DNA from: Ascidia mentula
Taxonomy: Eukaryota; Chordata; Ascidiacea; Phlebobranchia; Ascidiidae
Direction: 5' to 3'
Assembly: GCA_947561715.1 (NCBI GenBank)
Contig: OX387204.1
Coordinates: 9,677,001 to 9,741,000 of the forward strand
DNA length: 64,000 nt
The notes beneath the pieces were generated by a model, which ran no database searches, was not told the origin of the DNA, and saw only the letters and a program-made list of their open reading frames with translations. Below are positions 12,709-26,568 of the stretch, in pieces; position 1 is the stretch's first letter, and the number at the start of each line of letters is the position of its first letter. A program made the position numbers and the translations under genes.

Positions 12709-13859
12709 ACCAGAGGGATGTTAGTGACAAAAAAACACCGCCAGTTAACAAAACTTTGAACGCGGGTTACTCGGCCACCTTACGAGGTAGCGGCATGATT
12801 TTTCACACGATACAGATCGTGACCTTTCCAACGATGCCACAATTTCATTCGATAGTGGGATGGCATAAGATTGTTTGTGCAAAAGAAAAGCTCGCGACTC
12901 GGTTTGTAGCAACATTTATCGGCGAAAGTACGTGATGCGCATACATATGGCTTGACGGCTTAAAAGAGCGGCGGGCGACGGTCGGGTTGGAGTGAGTAAT
13001 CGTTGAATTTAGCATAGCACCTCAGACTGAATTGATCCAAATTTAATTTCATTCGATAGTGGGATGGTATAAGATTGTTTGTGCAAAAGAAAAGCTCGCG
13101 ACTCGGTTTGTAGCAACATTTATCGGCGAAAGTACGTGATGCGCATACATATGGCTTGACGGCTGAAAAGAGCGGCGGGCGGCGGGCGACGGTCGGGTTG
13201 GAGTGAGTAATCGTTGAATTTAGCATAGCACCTCAGACTGAATTGATTCAAATTTAATTTCATTCGATAGTGGGATGGTATAAGATTGTTTGTGCAAAAG
13301 AAAAGCTCGCGACTCGGTTTGTAGCAACATTTATCGGCGAAAGTATGCATCGGACCACCCCTAAACCGTGTTTACAATGGGGGGTGTAGGGTTGAAGTGT
13401 ATTCGGCTCGTACAGCGGCAGCTCAATGTGTTTTTAGACATGTTTAATATTTTTGGAAAGCTTGATTTTTGAGCTTTCGTATGGTTGTAAATTGAAACTT
13501 GAGGCCATAACGATAAAAAAAGTTATTAAGGATTTTTTTTTCATGTTTCAAAAATATAAATTCATTTTTCTGCACAAGCCCAATCGAATTTTTCAAATGT
13601 TTGGATATCGTTTGAAAGGGTTTAGCGCGTAGAATGTTATGCTTTAGAATTTAGCGAAGCGAATCTTGTTTTCGCGACTTATGTCATGATACGCATATGA
13701 TATTAATAGCCGAATATGAATATATTTTCTTTTAATAATTTTGGTATCGTTGGAAAGGTCAGCCTATGATCTGTATCGTGTGAAAAAAATCATGCCGCTA
13801 CCTCGTAAGGTGGCCGAGTAATCCGCGTTCAAAGTTTTGTCAACTGACATCCCTCTGGT
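12709..13859. mobile_element. 1.15-kb element with ~130-bp terminal inverted repeats
   Basis: The left end reads ACCAGAGGGATGT and the right end is its complement, ACATCCCTCTGGT with one mismatch (GACATCCC at the right). Inverted similarity extends about 130 bp inward, covering the blocks CTCGGCCACCTTACGAGGTAGC and GATCGTGACCTTTCC at the left and their complements at 13750-13830. The flanks carry CTTTCTAA on both sides (12701-12708 and 13860-13867), so the duplication is 8 bp, or 9 if one more base is counted. Long TIRs with an 8-9 bp duplication fit a Mutator-like or hAT non-autonomous element. No transposase is present. The centre is filled with tandem repeats, listed separately. Confidence 0.85.
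12841..13345. repeat. Tandem repeat, ~2.4 copies of a 204-211 bp unit
   Basis: The unit starts AATTTCATTCGATAGTGGG at 12841, 13045 and 13256, giving periods of 204 and 211 bp. The longer second unit has an extra GGCGGGC. The third copy stops at about 13345. Copies are nearly identical, implying recent expansion within the TIR element. Confidence 0.92.
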
Positions 13860-13867
13860 CTTTCTAA

Positions 13868-14319
13868 ATAGGTTTGAAGCCAAGGCTTCGTAAAGAGGGG
13901 TGTTAGATCTGTTCCTTGTGGGTGAATGAATGCTGAATCATCAGGGATGGTAATATAATCACCTTATTACATATATCAGGAGGGTGCGCTAGACATCAAC
14001 ATTGCCAGGAGACGGAGGCGTCGTTACATCGATTTATAACTTAATTTGCTTTTTTATAAGTCGTTAAAAGCCGAACGCTAGTTTAAAAAAGCGGGCTTGT
14101 TTCCTTGTTAATGCTTGACTGACCGGGAATTTATTGGCATGAAAATTTTCGCTTGCCACATACCAAAATTGCAACATCAGAATAAAAACAATTTTTTACT
14201 CTTTCATATCTTTTTCGTATAGTTCACATTTTGCGGTGGATATAATGATTTAATATTTGTGACAACACATTACAACAAAATTTTTTTTTTTCTAAAAATC
14301 AAGTTCAGGTAAAACAGAT
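13868..14319. other. Intergenic / 3' flank of CFAP70
   Basis: AT-rich sequence between the TIR element and the CFAP70 stop codon; no other feature seen. Confidence 0.4.
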
Positions 14320-17300
14320 TCAGAAAGAAGGGTTACCAAAGCATTGTACATTTTGCAGATGATGAACTTCTTTAAGAATTAAATTATCTGTAACACCAAG
14401 CTTTAATGCATGTTTGTAAGACTGCTCTGCTTCCAATTTTCGGTTTGTCTGTTAAATAAATAACAGGTCATTAAAACAAAGGTAAACATATCACAAAGAA
14501 CATCCAAACCTTCAAACAAACAAGTGATAAGTATGCCCACACATCTGCATTTTTGTTGTTGAGAATGTTAGCTTCTGCTAGTGCGTCTTCTGCTTCCTCC
14601 AATTCTCCAAGCTACAACATGTCAAAAAATGAATAACTTTCAAGCATAATAAGTTTAAAGTATTTTGGTGATCAAGTAATGAATAATGTTTTGTTACATG
14701 GGAATCTATTAAACTAAACACCACTATTGTTAATACTTTTTGTAGGTCTGAAGCCACCAACATATGTTCAGCAGAAGGAGGCATCATTTCGTGATTTTTT
14801 CACATGAATCCAGCATGTGGATTGTATGCAATTTTACAGTATATACTGTTCATGCAACAATGGTAAAAATTAAAAAAAAAATTGTAAGCATTCATATAAC
14901 TAGTAAACCAGTTTTTTAATAATTTCTTTATAATAATAATATGAAGAATGGAAATTTTACCCTGTAACATGCAACTCCCACACCATACCAAGAGAGACTT
15001 GTGGGAGAGTGTTTACATGCAGTCAAAAATATCCGCTTGGCTTCAGAAAACTGCATAAAAAACAAGCATCTTAATTCATGAAAATGAAAATTATTCTTGT
15101 TACCTGTTCTTCTTGCAAGTAAATTGAACCAAGTCGTAAATAAATAGCATGAGTTTCTGATGCATCAGCAACAAAGGCAAGGGTACGCTCATAGCACTCC
15201 CTTGCACCAACATAATTACCTGCTACATAATTTAAATGGCCTTTCATTGACCAAGCATCTGGATGCTAAAAACGAAAACAAATTTGTAACAAGGAAAGTA
15301 TGATTATAGTTGTAGTACACCTGTGCTTACTTCATTATTCAGTGAAATAGCACTTTCCAAGCTGGTCTCAGCATCAACAAATTTTTTCCTCATCATGTTC
15401 AGCCTTGCTAATGCAATGTAGTATTCTGCACTTGGATGTCCAAGTGAAGATAGTAGTTCATGAGATAAAGCATTCTCAGCAAACTAAGATTTAACAGCAT
15501 TAAATAAATGTGTTAAAATGCCCTTTTAAACTTCTGTTAAAATACCCTCAAAGCTTTTCTGTCCAACAACCACTTTGCTGCTTGCAGAAACACACTTTCA
15601 GTTGTTTCTTTGCTGAGATTAGTTTGTTTTTGTTGATCATTTCCAACTTCTACTGATTCTGTTACTTTATCATCAGCTTCATATGAAGCAACACTGTTTT
15701 CAGTGGAACTTTTAACTCTGGTCACTGAAACAAAAACAAATTATAATGCTACATTTGAAATATTGTGAACTTTCTTTGATTCAAATCAAAAGCTGCAAGT
15801 TTGTCATATGTGTCATCTTCCATATTAATGTTCTCAGTTCAACATGGCATGGGCAGTTGGACACACATACATCAGCAAACTTTTGAGTTGTTTCTTCATC
15901 AACACATAATAGAGCTAAAATCAAACCTTTTTTGGTGGATGTTTTAGAACCTTTCACAGTGGATACAGATTTGGCTGATCCTGGTACATGCGGCTTTCCA
16001 TAACTGCCAGAAGCAGTTACATCTGCATCAATGTCTGAAATAACATAATGTTTGTACAAATCTGGAAAAAACTTACTTTCTGTCAAAGTAAGGAAAACAA
16101 AATGTGGTATTGGTGGTTTAAAGGAAATTCTAAGCAAGCAGACACAACAAACCAACACTGAATTGCCCATGCTAACCCAAGAAATTTGGTGAAAAAAAAT
16201 CTACTAACTTGGTTTGGGTTCCTCTTTTGGTGCAACAGATAATGTTGGATTGACCAATATTGGCTTGGATGCCTCTGAATAAGAATGTTCTGCTCTTATT
16301 TCATTGCCTTGAATGTCATAGAAAAGTGCTAAAATAGTCCATGCTAAACAGGGTGCCTGAAAGCTGAAAAAAATGTTGTTTCAAAAAGTGAGAAAAAGCA
16401 TTTACATGAAATTTGACTATTTGTCATTTGCAAAGGAACAATTTTGTTCATATGTATCACATAGTTGTACTTTATTTCTGATAAGGATGTAGCTCTTTCA
16501 AAGATAGCCTCAGCTTCTTCATAACTCTCCTCAATTGTACACATGATTCCATACATCAACAGCCTTTATAAACAGTATTGATCACAAAGTGTAAATGGAA
16601 GGTTCATTTACAAAAGTATTTATTTACATAACTTTAACATTATTAAACCATCTTTAGGGGTAGTTAATGTATAACTTTTTCTTTAAAATATGTCATGCAT
16701 ATCTATTGAGACAATGTTTGCATCCAACATTTACATCAGGGGTGCACAACTCAAATGGTCAGTGTAACATATTTGTTGTATATAGTATACTATCACATGC
16801 CAAACATTCTTGTGACCTTTGCGGGGGATGATGTCTGAAGGACGCATATTGGTATTTCTATGAAAATAAGTTTCAGTGGTGGGAAATGCCCACCATGTAG
16901 ACCTCTGTCATAACGGAAAGGGCACGCCACAGAGCAAACCAGTGATGCATAGGGGGGCAATTTTTTTGTTAAATGAGTGCACATGCACGTGCTGTTGTCA
17001 TGGTGAATTTTAGGGTGTTTGGGGCAGTGTTAGTGGGGTTTTGGGCTATTTCAATCAGGTAGTTACTTTGTGTAAAAATGAATTGTTTAAGTGGCCGATC
17101 ATTCGTAATTTGATGAAAGTTCCATCCCAGATAACAAATTTTGATCAAAATTAGTCTCTAGAAAACTTTTGCCCCCCTGGTTAGTTGATAAAAAAAAGAA
17201 ACAAAAAATGGAACTGGAGTTTGCAGAAAAATCCACTCATTTGCATTTTTGTGTAAGTCTTAACTCTTCTCTATGCAATGACATCAAATTTAGTTGCTGA

Positions 17301-20300
17301 AAAAGTGACAAAGCACACCCCTAGGGCTCTTTATATCCCCCTGTAGGTCATAACATCTTCCAGGAGGCTCAACAAGTCCTTGCTCTGTACAGTCTCATCC
17401 AGGAACAAAATTTTTTTTTGCCCATTAACAGCCATTGGGAAACAAGCCGAACAGTCGCCAGATGCATTACAGCAGAGGGCCTTGAAAACAGGATTTCTCC
17501 AATTTAATACCCATAGAGGTCCTTATGACATCCAAAAACAACAAAGGATGACACTTCAAAATCAGCCCACATACCATTTTTAAACCAAAGGCATGCTAAA
17601 TTTGGCATTTGTGTCATATGTTGTGCACCACTGATTTATATGTTTTTAATTTCTCCCAGTTGCAAAAGTTTGTTTTTGTTTTGTATTATTACATATTAGC
17701 AACTACAAATTGCAAGGGCAGTCATCCATTATCCAGTAAACAATATGTATGCTAAAAAATAACAATTTGCGTATTACTGTATTTAACAACAGTGTATAGC
17801 AATAAAATTTATTTATGAAGCTGACTTTTGTTCAACAATTTAAACCTAAAATAGAAGTAAAAACATTGACATAAATACCTACATATATGGTGAAACAACA
17901 TATAAAAATCATAAGGTGGTATGAATAAAATTTACATCATTTTTCTCACGAAAAAGTTAGCATAACTGTGTTTCAGCAAAACAAAAATATTTTTGCTAAC
18001 CCATTTATGTATGTCTGCTGTAATGCAACAGCTTCTTTAAAACACTCCTTTGCTTTTGTGTTGTTTCCGATGAAAAGATTAAATGAACCAAAATCAAACC
18101 AATGATCTGGGTTCTTGTCATCAACTGCAAGTCTTTCCTGGGGCACAATTGAGTTCACAAAAATCCAATTCCAGAATTATTCAATTTCATAAAATACCTG
18201 ATAATATTTGCATGCTTCATCCAGATCCCCATTAACTTCTGCTTCTTCTGCAAACATCTTCATTTGGACAGAATTTAAAAATGGTTCAATTGAAGACTTC
18301 TCCTTACACTCAACAGACAGAACCTAAAAAAAATAACATTACAAAGAGAATTTGGTTGTAGAGCAGACTACACCTGTCCAACCTTCTGAAGAGCCAAGTG
18401 CATTTCATCAAGCAAATACACATATAACTCGGATAAAAAGTGCTGCAATTCATCTTTGTTTTGGAATACAGTAGTTTTCATGTATTTTTCCCGAACAATT
18501 TTTACAACTGAGTGCTAAAACCATAATATAGGCACAAATGAAATTGTATGTCTAACAAATAACACTATTAAAACAACAGTATACTACAATTTATGATGTA
18601 CTCTGTATGCATATATAAATAGAACTTTTTTTAATTTTTTTTTAGCTAGTTATTTAGTTAGGACATCTGATTCATTTATGTTCAGACTTTTGACCCTTTC
18701 TTAAGCATTATTTATTTCTCCATTTACTTAACCCAACTTCAAATACCTGCTTCTGGTAATCGGCCAACAAACATTTTATTAAAACATATGTATCGCATAC
18801 CACATTATTCATTACTAATGTCCTGGCAAAATGTCAGTTTTTTTAAAATTTTCATTGACTTCTTGTCAGGAGAACAGCAGTTAGACACTCTGGCTGGCAA
18901 CCACAATAGTAGCACTGCATGCTTGGTAGTTTTGTACCCACCTTTAATTGTTCTTTAAAAGCGAAATATTTGCCACTTGAGTTTAACTGATACAATAACT
19001 GACGTTTTCGGTCTTGATGTATTTCAGAATATTGCTCTGAATCTAGTGCAAAACCATTATTACCAAATGACTCCCTGAAAAACAAATGTATAGGATACAG
19101 CTACCTGATAAAACCTGTTGAAATAATGTTAAATATTTTGAAAGAACATCGTTAGAAAAAAACTATGTTATTTAGCCTTGGCAAATATGTTGGTGGCACA
19201 TCAGTCTAACACACAATTCTATGCCAGGACAGGTTTTCATTAAAATCTCTATTATTCTGGAATAAAAAAATATTTATACACTGCTGCACACCTAGAATCA
19301 TCTTACGCCACATTAGTGTGCATACTGGTTGCAGAGCAATGGTGTAAGAAAATGGGTAGATATTTTGAAAATATAAATAACCTAATTTTAGTAAACTGTG
19401 TTGTATTGAATTTTCTTGCTGATGCAATATACATGTGATAGTACACAATAAATTTGACTTTTTCATCATGTGTAACATATCAATAAACAATGCTAACTTT
19501 ATATTGTTTACCAAAAATTAAAACATACAGTAATCTTACTGAAGCCATTTTGTAAATTTAGTTGGTATTTAGTAGGTTACTGCTAACAAGCAGAATCACT
19601 TAAATGTGTGCAAATCTAAAAAACAATTTATAAAAATAAATTGATTGATTTCAATGTGAAACAATACCTAAATTCATCTAGAACCATTACAGCAACAGAG
19701 GAAAGCTGGGAATGAAAGTCTTCAATTGCTTTTTCCGCTCCACCTACAGCTCTTTTTAACTGGGGACGGGCTGGAATGTACTCCCGCACTAATTCAGCCA
19801 AATCTTCAGGTTCACGTCTTGGAACCATTGGTGTGGCTAATAAAAACTCTAGATACACATAGCTATTGGCATCTTCATAAGCAGTTCCCTCAGTGTTCTA
19901 AAAAAAAACATAAAGAAACTTACTAAATCCATACAATACCAATTAATAGCAAACTCCAACAACTTGTAATTACACACCTGATGTCCATCTAAACATAATT
20001 TTAGCAAATAACAAAATGTTTCATAAAATCTGTTTACAAATATGTTAATTTTTCCAGAATATTCTGCAACTTAGTACATAGATTTGTTTTCGCATACTGC
20101 ATATTCATGCAGATAACTTTCAACTAGGGTTGAAACTAGGTTGGAATAAGCAGAAAAATATCATAAATAAAGGAGTTGGTGGCCAGGCCAAAGTCACAAA
20201 AATAAAAAAAGATAAAACCATACATACTTTACTGCAAATTATTTATTTTATAGCACAAAAAACAGAAGACTTGCAAATTTTAACTGATCAGAAAATACGT

Positions 20301-23300
20301 GGGTACTGTAAACCTTAGAGGTTATTGAGTTAAGTACCCATGTATTGGTGATTTCTTCACTGAGAATTACAACATTGCCAATTTTTTAGAAAAAAAAAAT
20401 ATATATAGCTCACCACAACAGTATGTGCAGTATCTCCAGCTTCAGTGGATGACTCGGATTGTTTAACTCCTGACCCCTTTTTTGATGGAACTGTTGCACC
20501 CTCTTTTACACCTTGGGATTTACCTTTCTGCACAGGTGATGACCCCGTAACACGACTAGTACTACTCTGCGCTCTTGCTGCACAGTCTGCAATGCCACTT
20601 TTTCTTTTTATCTAAGCAGATAGACAACTCAATAAACAAATACCAGAAAGGCAACAAACGTGAAATTAACCTTTGCCAAAAGTTCAGTTTCACTGAAAGC
20701 GTGAACTTTAAACGCTCCAGCCACAGAATTCACACCAGGATATAATAAGGGGCTCAGATCCACATATGCCACTCCATGATACGAAACCTGACCATCTTCA
20801 TCTGTTACAGACTTGTCTTTTTTACCCCCAGCTCCGGGAGCAACTCCACCTATTTTGGTTTTAGAGAGAAAAGTATGTTTATGAAAATTATTTTCACCAT
20901 TTGTTTCGAAACATTGGTGTGGATTATGTTTGCTAATTACTATGTTTCAAACATCCCTGTAGTTAATGGTTTTTACCTATTCCCTTCACTTGTGAAGATG
21001 ATATCCTCATTACTTCTACAGGCCATAATCTAGTTCTTGAAATCCTGCTTTGCAGTCTGTAGACATATTAAAACAGTGTTGTAAGATTGCGAAAAACGTA
21101 GATTTAGATATGTTTCAATTGAAAAAAAAAAAATTTATTCCAAAACAATCTGGACATGTGAAGTTTGCAAATAAGGAGCAAATGTTTCTTTTTCTTCTGG
21201 CCACTTCCCTACACCTACAACTTTAAAAAAAATCTGATGTGCTAGTGGTGTTATAGATATGTTGTTTATTTTCAGTCCACAGGTTGTTACTTTTACTTAA
21301 GCAAACCTGCATGTATTTGAAATTCTGTACTGTTGGAAATCTATTTCAAAGTTTCTCTATTTCATATCAATGTATATTCACTAACTGTTTTAAGAAAGCA
21401 ACTGTCCACTACTTGCAACGACACTATGTACAGCAAAGTCAGTTGTTTCATCACAATGCTATTTTTTGTTTATAACAAATATAAACAAGAATCATGACAA
21501 ACATTTTTGGGACACTTTTAAAAGACCTTGGCGGCCAGGATTGGTACTACTGTTGGGTTTTTGATTTAATATTCATAGTATTAAACCTAAATACCCTACA
21601 TAGTAACCATGTTTTGATATTTACGAGAACAAGAACCACCAGGGTTAAATATAGAAAACAAGTTTGCAATAGGAATCCTAATAGGAAGGTAAAGCTTTTA
21701 TCACCCTATCATTCAATAAAAAGTTCTTTATTAAACAATTGTGTGATTTTGACAACTGTTTAAAATAAATTGTTATGGTTTGGATGCTATGTGTTCAAGA
21801 GAACCCAGCCCAAATATTTCCATGTAGCATAATACTGTATCGACAAACATATCGCTTGTACTGTAACTAAAAACACTTTTATACTCAGTTTTTGCTTCAT
21901 TAGCCAAATAGCATCTTCTCTCAACATCCCAAGTGACGCGTGATTTTTCCAATTCAGCTTCATTTCGAAAATCTTTACTTTTTTGGGTGCAGAAATCCCC
22001 CTTTTCTTCATTAAAAGGGACTCGGATGTGACAGCTTTTGTATTGAGACACATCAAAAAGAAAATGCTGGATTTAGTAATTTGCAAAATTCATGATGGGA
22101 CAATAATTAAGATGATATTTTTGTGGACACCAAAACAGTATTAACCAATAAAATAATTAACAATATACCTAAATGGATTAAATATAATAATAAAATAATT
22201 AATTAAGCATATGCTTAAAAGTTTCAAATATCATTGTTTTCTAATATAATTCAGAGGTTAAATTATCTGCACTGATCAATTTTAAAACATTTTTCTACTA
22301 GTGCAGATGTCAGCAAATTTAGCACATTAAAAAATTTGCTTTTAGCACATAACGGGCAATTTACATTTTTTTACACTAATCTAAAACAAACTCAAATTCA
22401 CGAAACCTAAGTAGGCAGGGATTATTTGACCTTCCCATGCACAAGAACCAAAATAATCATAACAATAAACTATTTGGTTTTAGTGAACTTTAAAAGCTAC
22501 ATGAAGGTTTAAATGTTTCCCTATTTGTTTCACACAACACCGAATGAACTGTGTTTTGAGGACCATGCTCTGAACATATCCAATGAATACATAATAACAG
22601 AAATATCTATGGAAAAGTAAATACAAAATAAATGGATAAATAAGTAACTGGAATCAATCAGGATACATTTGCTCTGGTACAATTCAGATCTGCCCAGGTT
22701 GTGCAATTATTAAATTATTTCTAATTTTTAAGCAAAAATCATTTAACTACCTTGTTGCAATGTACTGGGAATGGGCAACAGAGTTTGGTACGCAGTGCCA
22801 TTTCATTTTTCTTTTTGACTGCTCCCTTTCAGAAGCTAATTTAAAAGAACCATTTCCACATAGTAGGGTGTCATCTTTCTGCAAAAGAAATTGTGTAACT
22901 ACAAAACACCATCCTATTGAATTTGAACATAGTGATTGAAATAAGGAAATTTCCATTAATACCCAATTGTAAATACCACCGCCATTACATGTATTTTGCT
23001 GAGATGGTTAAAACTTGAAGTAATGTTCATTTCTACTCATATATTGTTAATTTCTGCTGTTAATAGATATTATTCACAAAATACTTTTCCCAAATACACA
23101 AACCTGTATGCCTGAGAATGGCATGATTGATTTGTCCTAAAGGCTGTACCTGTATTAACAAGTTTTGCTGATACTCTGCCATAACATAATGATAATGTAA
23201 CAAAGCAACCAGTGATGTATGTGGGTAAATGTTCAGGTTAAGTGAGCATATATGCCTGTGCTGTTGCTAAGGCGAATTTTGTGCATGTTTCGGGCAGTTT

Positions 23301-25105
23301 TAGTGGGGTTTTGGGCATTCTAAATCAGTTACTTGGTGCTGGGTGTTTGCAGAAAATTGAACTAAAAAAGCACCTTACACTTCAGGCTGTATTTACAGAA
23401 AAATAAAGATTTAATGGCCCAGCCATTGGTTTAATTAGAGATCCATCCCTCATCTACGGATTCTGATTGAGTTGGCTGCTGGACAGGAGCTTTTTTACCC
23501 TCCTATTGGACATTATTTGGGGTAAAAGAGCAACAAAAATGCAATTGGATTTTTGCAGAAAAATTAATCATTCAAGTATCCTATCCATTGTGGTTTTATA
23601 CAAGGCCCATCTCTGCATATTGACACCAAAGTTAGTTGCTGAATAATTGTCTAAGCAGCCCCACAGCAGGTCACAAAATCTTCAAGAAGGCTGTACAAAT
23701 TCTTGATGTGTACTTTCATCCCTAGGTGCAATAATTTTTTTTGACTTTGAAGAATATAAGGTCCCTTCATGTCACAAGCCCAGCAATGGTCAATGGCAAA
23801 CAAGTGAAACAGCCAACAGGTACATTATTGTTGACCTTAAAAATAGGATTTCTTCGAGTTAATTGCAATATAGGCATTAACTGTAAAGCTGTAAAATTCT
23901 GTAAAATTCAATTTTTTGTGACCTAAACAAATTTTTAAAATGTTCATAAAATGACTTATTCTTACTTCATTATTAACTGGAACAGGCAAACCAATAGTGT
24001 AATTAAATTGTGTGCCCACAGCTGTCCAAGTTTCTGGTAGTGAGTAAAGTGAACCAATGCGAACAGTAAGAATATTACTGTGTTGTAACTGATTGCCATC
24101 TAGTAGAGGTTCATTAACAGATATTGAGAAATCCAATTCTGCCTGCAAGTAAGAGAGTCTGGTTGGTCTGTCAATACAAATGTAAAGTGTATTTAAACCA
24201 ACATGCTTACTTTAGGTTGGTCACCCTGAACTGATTCAAGTGGGGACCCAGGACAGGATTGCAGCTCTAAGGATGCAGTAATGTCAAGTAGTGATTTGGA
24301 TAACAAGGGTTGAAGGTCAATTGTGCATTGACCTAATATTGATAACTTTTCTTCTTTTTGCTTTTTCTCCTTTGGTAGTACCTCAACCACAGTAACTAAA
24401 TAAATCATTATTGATTTAAATAGTCTTAACTATGAAAGAAGGTAAAAAATTACATCCATGGTTTTTTAGTATATATGCTAAAACAGGGATTTGGTGTTTT
24501 GGGGAATTTTTAATGTTTTTTGTACCTAACAATTTAAAACTCACTGTGTTTACAATGTTTGGCTAATCTATTATCAGCAACATGTGGTGTAGTAATTTTT
24601 GTTTTACATTATTAACTTTAAACCAAAGCCATAAGCTGGAAAGGTAAAACCACAAGTAAACTAGGCAAGCAAAAAAAAAACTTTTTTATGTATTAAAATA
24701 TAAGCAAATCAAATGCACAAAAGTACCTAAAATTGGTTTAGATGCTATGTCATCAAACATTTGATTACTTTCAGTCATGGTACAGTCAAGGGTTGTCTTG
24801 AAGTTATATTCTGCATCTGTGTCTGGTGATGTTTCAACCTACAATCATTACATGAATGTAGTGAAGTGAAAAATACTTAAAAAAATTAATATAGAAGGAA
24901 CTTTAATATTGGTTATCAATAGGGAAAAAAACATGTTACTAAAATAGTAATATTTCACCTTGGTCGAATCTCCTAAATGTTTTCCATCAAATTCAACTTT
25001 TGCAAATGAAGTCACTAAATCACTGCGATGTCCTTTCAAGTGTCTTGCACGGGTTATAGAAATATATATAGTTTCATGAGTTCTTACCTCAAATTCATCT
25101 GTCAT
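14320..25105 (-). CDS. CFAP70: CFAP70 (TTC18), cilia- and flagella-associated TPR protein
   Basis: Axonemal protein linked to outer dynein arms and ciliary beating (family knowledge). Exons, minus strand: 25105-24959, 24838-24727, 24395-24211, 24142-23966, 22878-22751, 22066-21885, 21056-20977, 20849-20671, 20611-20414, 19897-19668, 19074-18942, 18514-18383, 18323-18198, 18137-18001, 16563-16471, 16363-16209, 16034-15927, 15724-15546, 15483-15331, 15265-15104, 15050-14961, 14611-14510, 14448-14320. The total is about 1105 aa, against about 1120 in human. The N-terminus is C2-like ([15 protein letters not shown]). The middle has [19 protein letters not shown] and [16 protein letters not shown] repeats fill the last 450 residues, for example [17 protein letters not shown] and [18 protein letters not shown]. 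The protein ends CFGNPSF, like the human one. All joins are in phase except 22751 to 22066, where a small exon of length 3n+1 is probably missing from my model. Confidence 0.93.
16737..17633. mobile_element. hAT-type MITE in a CFAP70 intron
   Basis: Termini are CAGGGGTGCACAAC and GTTGTGCACCACTG. The flanking 8-mers are ATTTACAT (16729-16736) and ATTTATAT (17634-17641), a 7/8 match as expected for an aged hAT insertion. It is 897 bp with no transposase. It occupies the intron between CFAP70 exons ending at 18001 and starting at 16563. Confidence 0.8.
23180..23760. repeat. Diverged second copy of the 16.7-kb MITE family, in another CFAP70 intron
   Basis: Shares a collinear block with 16970-17060: gtgctgttg..., then gaattttnnnntgtttnggg, then TTTTAGTGGGGTTTTGGGC. 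Later blocks about measuring a reaction to AACAAGTGAAACAGCCAACAGG also parallel 17450-17465. Clear termini and target duplication were not found, so the limits are approximate. Confidence 0.65.
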
Positions 25106-25929
25106 TTTAACAGACCCCAGTGATCAATTGTTAAAATCTGTAAATATGCAAATCTATAACATTTGAAAATTGTGCAAAAACAAAACAAATTTGACACCTG
25201 CAAGTTATCAATAGTTTAAAAGTTGGATTCAAACAGCACCCACAAAAAAATTTTTCTTTTTTCTAAAGCTTGATTACCCAGCTTAGGCATAATTTTCTAT
25301 GGCTATTTGCAAGGATAACTGTTTTTTAATTGTGGTTGTAAAAGTTGTTATGTTGGAAGTTTATTATTGTGTAAGCTGCATACAGATGGCCACTGTTTCG
25401 ACCTAGAAGGTCTCATCAGTGCAGCTAGTGTGACTATGTGACTGTCAGGTTATATTTATGTTGCAACATCTAGAAAGGACTAGGATATGTAATAAGGATC
25501 AAAGCAGTTGAAAAAATAAATCTAATTTTAGAGTCTTAAAGCAGTTTGACAGTTAAAATTTATATGAAAGCATTCCAAAAAGGACACACAGAGGAACTGT
25601 TTTGAGAAATATAAGTACAAAGCACCAAAAATGAAAATTACATTTGGGCGAAGAAAAAAGTCTTGAATTAATGGCACATATCACTTCAGGCAGCTGCTTG
25701 GTTTTGGTGAATGATTTACTGTAGACATTAAGCCTCGATAATATCCTGGAAAAACACAGCAGATGAAACAAAAGGTTCTAAATAAAGTCAAAAAAGTGTT
25801 CCTTATTTTCTATCAGTTAAAAAAGCCAAGCAAAAGATGGTAATATTTACGAAATTTTCACTTACAGGAAAAATATTTTAGATTAGATTCAATGACCATC
25901 TGCATTCATTTTCCATTCAATCAAGACTT

Positions 25930-26110
25930 ATTCGTTGCCGTGATTTCTAGACGTTTTTCCTTAGGTACCCTTTTTGGTGCTTGGTACTTACATAAGTTAC
26001 ATTGCTCGACAATTTCTGCTTTGCTTAAACGTAGAATTTTTCCAAAAAAGGATTTGGCGCCGCGCTGCGTGCATGTTATTGAACAACTCCTGTCTACTAT
26101 AAACCAATGC
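25930..26110. repeat. Old dispersed repeat, related to 36937-37060
   Basis: Collinear similarity with 36937-37060: TTTCTGCTTTGCTTAAACGTAG against TTTCCTGCTTTGTCTAAACGTA, then AATTTTTCCnaaAAA, GCGCTGCGTG against GCGCTACACG, and TTATTGAACAACTC against TTAAAGAACTCTTA. Roughly 70% alike by eye, so an ancient pair. Confidence 0.55.
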
Positions 26111-26568
26111 ATTTTCAGCTAATTTTCATTTATCAGCAGCAGATGTGTTATTAACCCAAGGTCGGACGAAACCTTAATATTTGCTATCAAATAGACATGT
26201 AATTTAATCAGAAAAACGGCCAAATATCAAAAAACAACTAAACGGAAACATTACCGAATAAACTGTTTTGAATACATTCAAGTTCCGTTCAAACTATAGG
26301 CAACACGCAACACTACAACTTGTAATGGTTTACTTAGTGTTGCCAATGACAACACCAAAGCAACATAGAAATAAATTAACTAACCTAGCATTTATACAAA
26401 ATGTAGAATTTAAAAACAAATGTTACTATCAGTACATGTTTCTAAACTTATGCTCAATTTATGTTAACCAACGGCTACGTTAAAACCGCGAGATTTTCGT
26501 ACTGCGCTGGAGTTTTACAAAATAGTACATTTGTAGTTTTGTGCCAGCTCTGACTATGTTCGATAATC

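Noticed and set aside
12841-13345. Possible CRISPR-like regular repeats
   Set aside because: Units are contiguous 204-211 bp copies with no spacers, in a eukaryotic TIR element.
15781-16170. Long minus-strand frame continuing past GTTTGA at 15926
   Set aside because: Frame continuity of CFAP70 requires the splice at 15927 to 15724; the extension is intron read-through.
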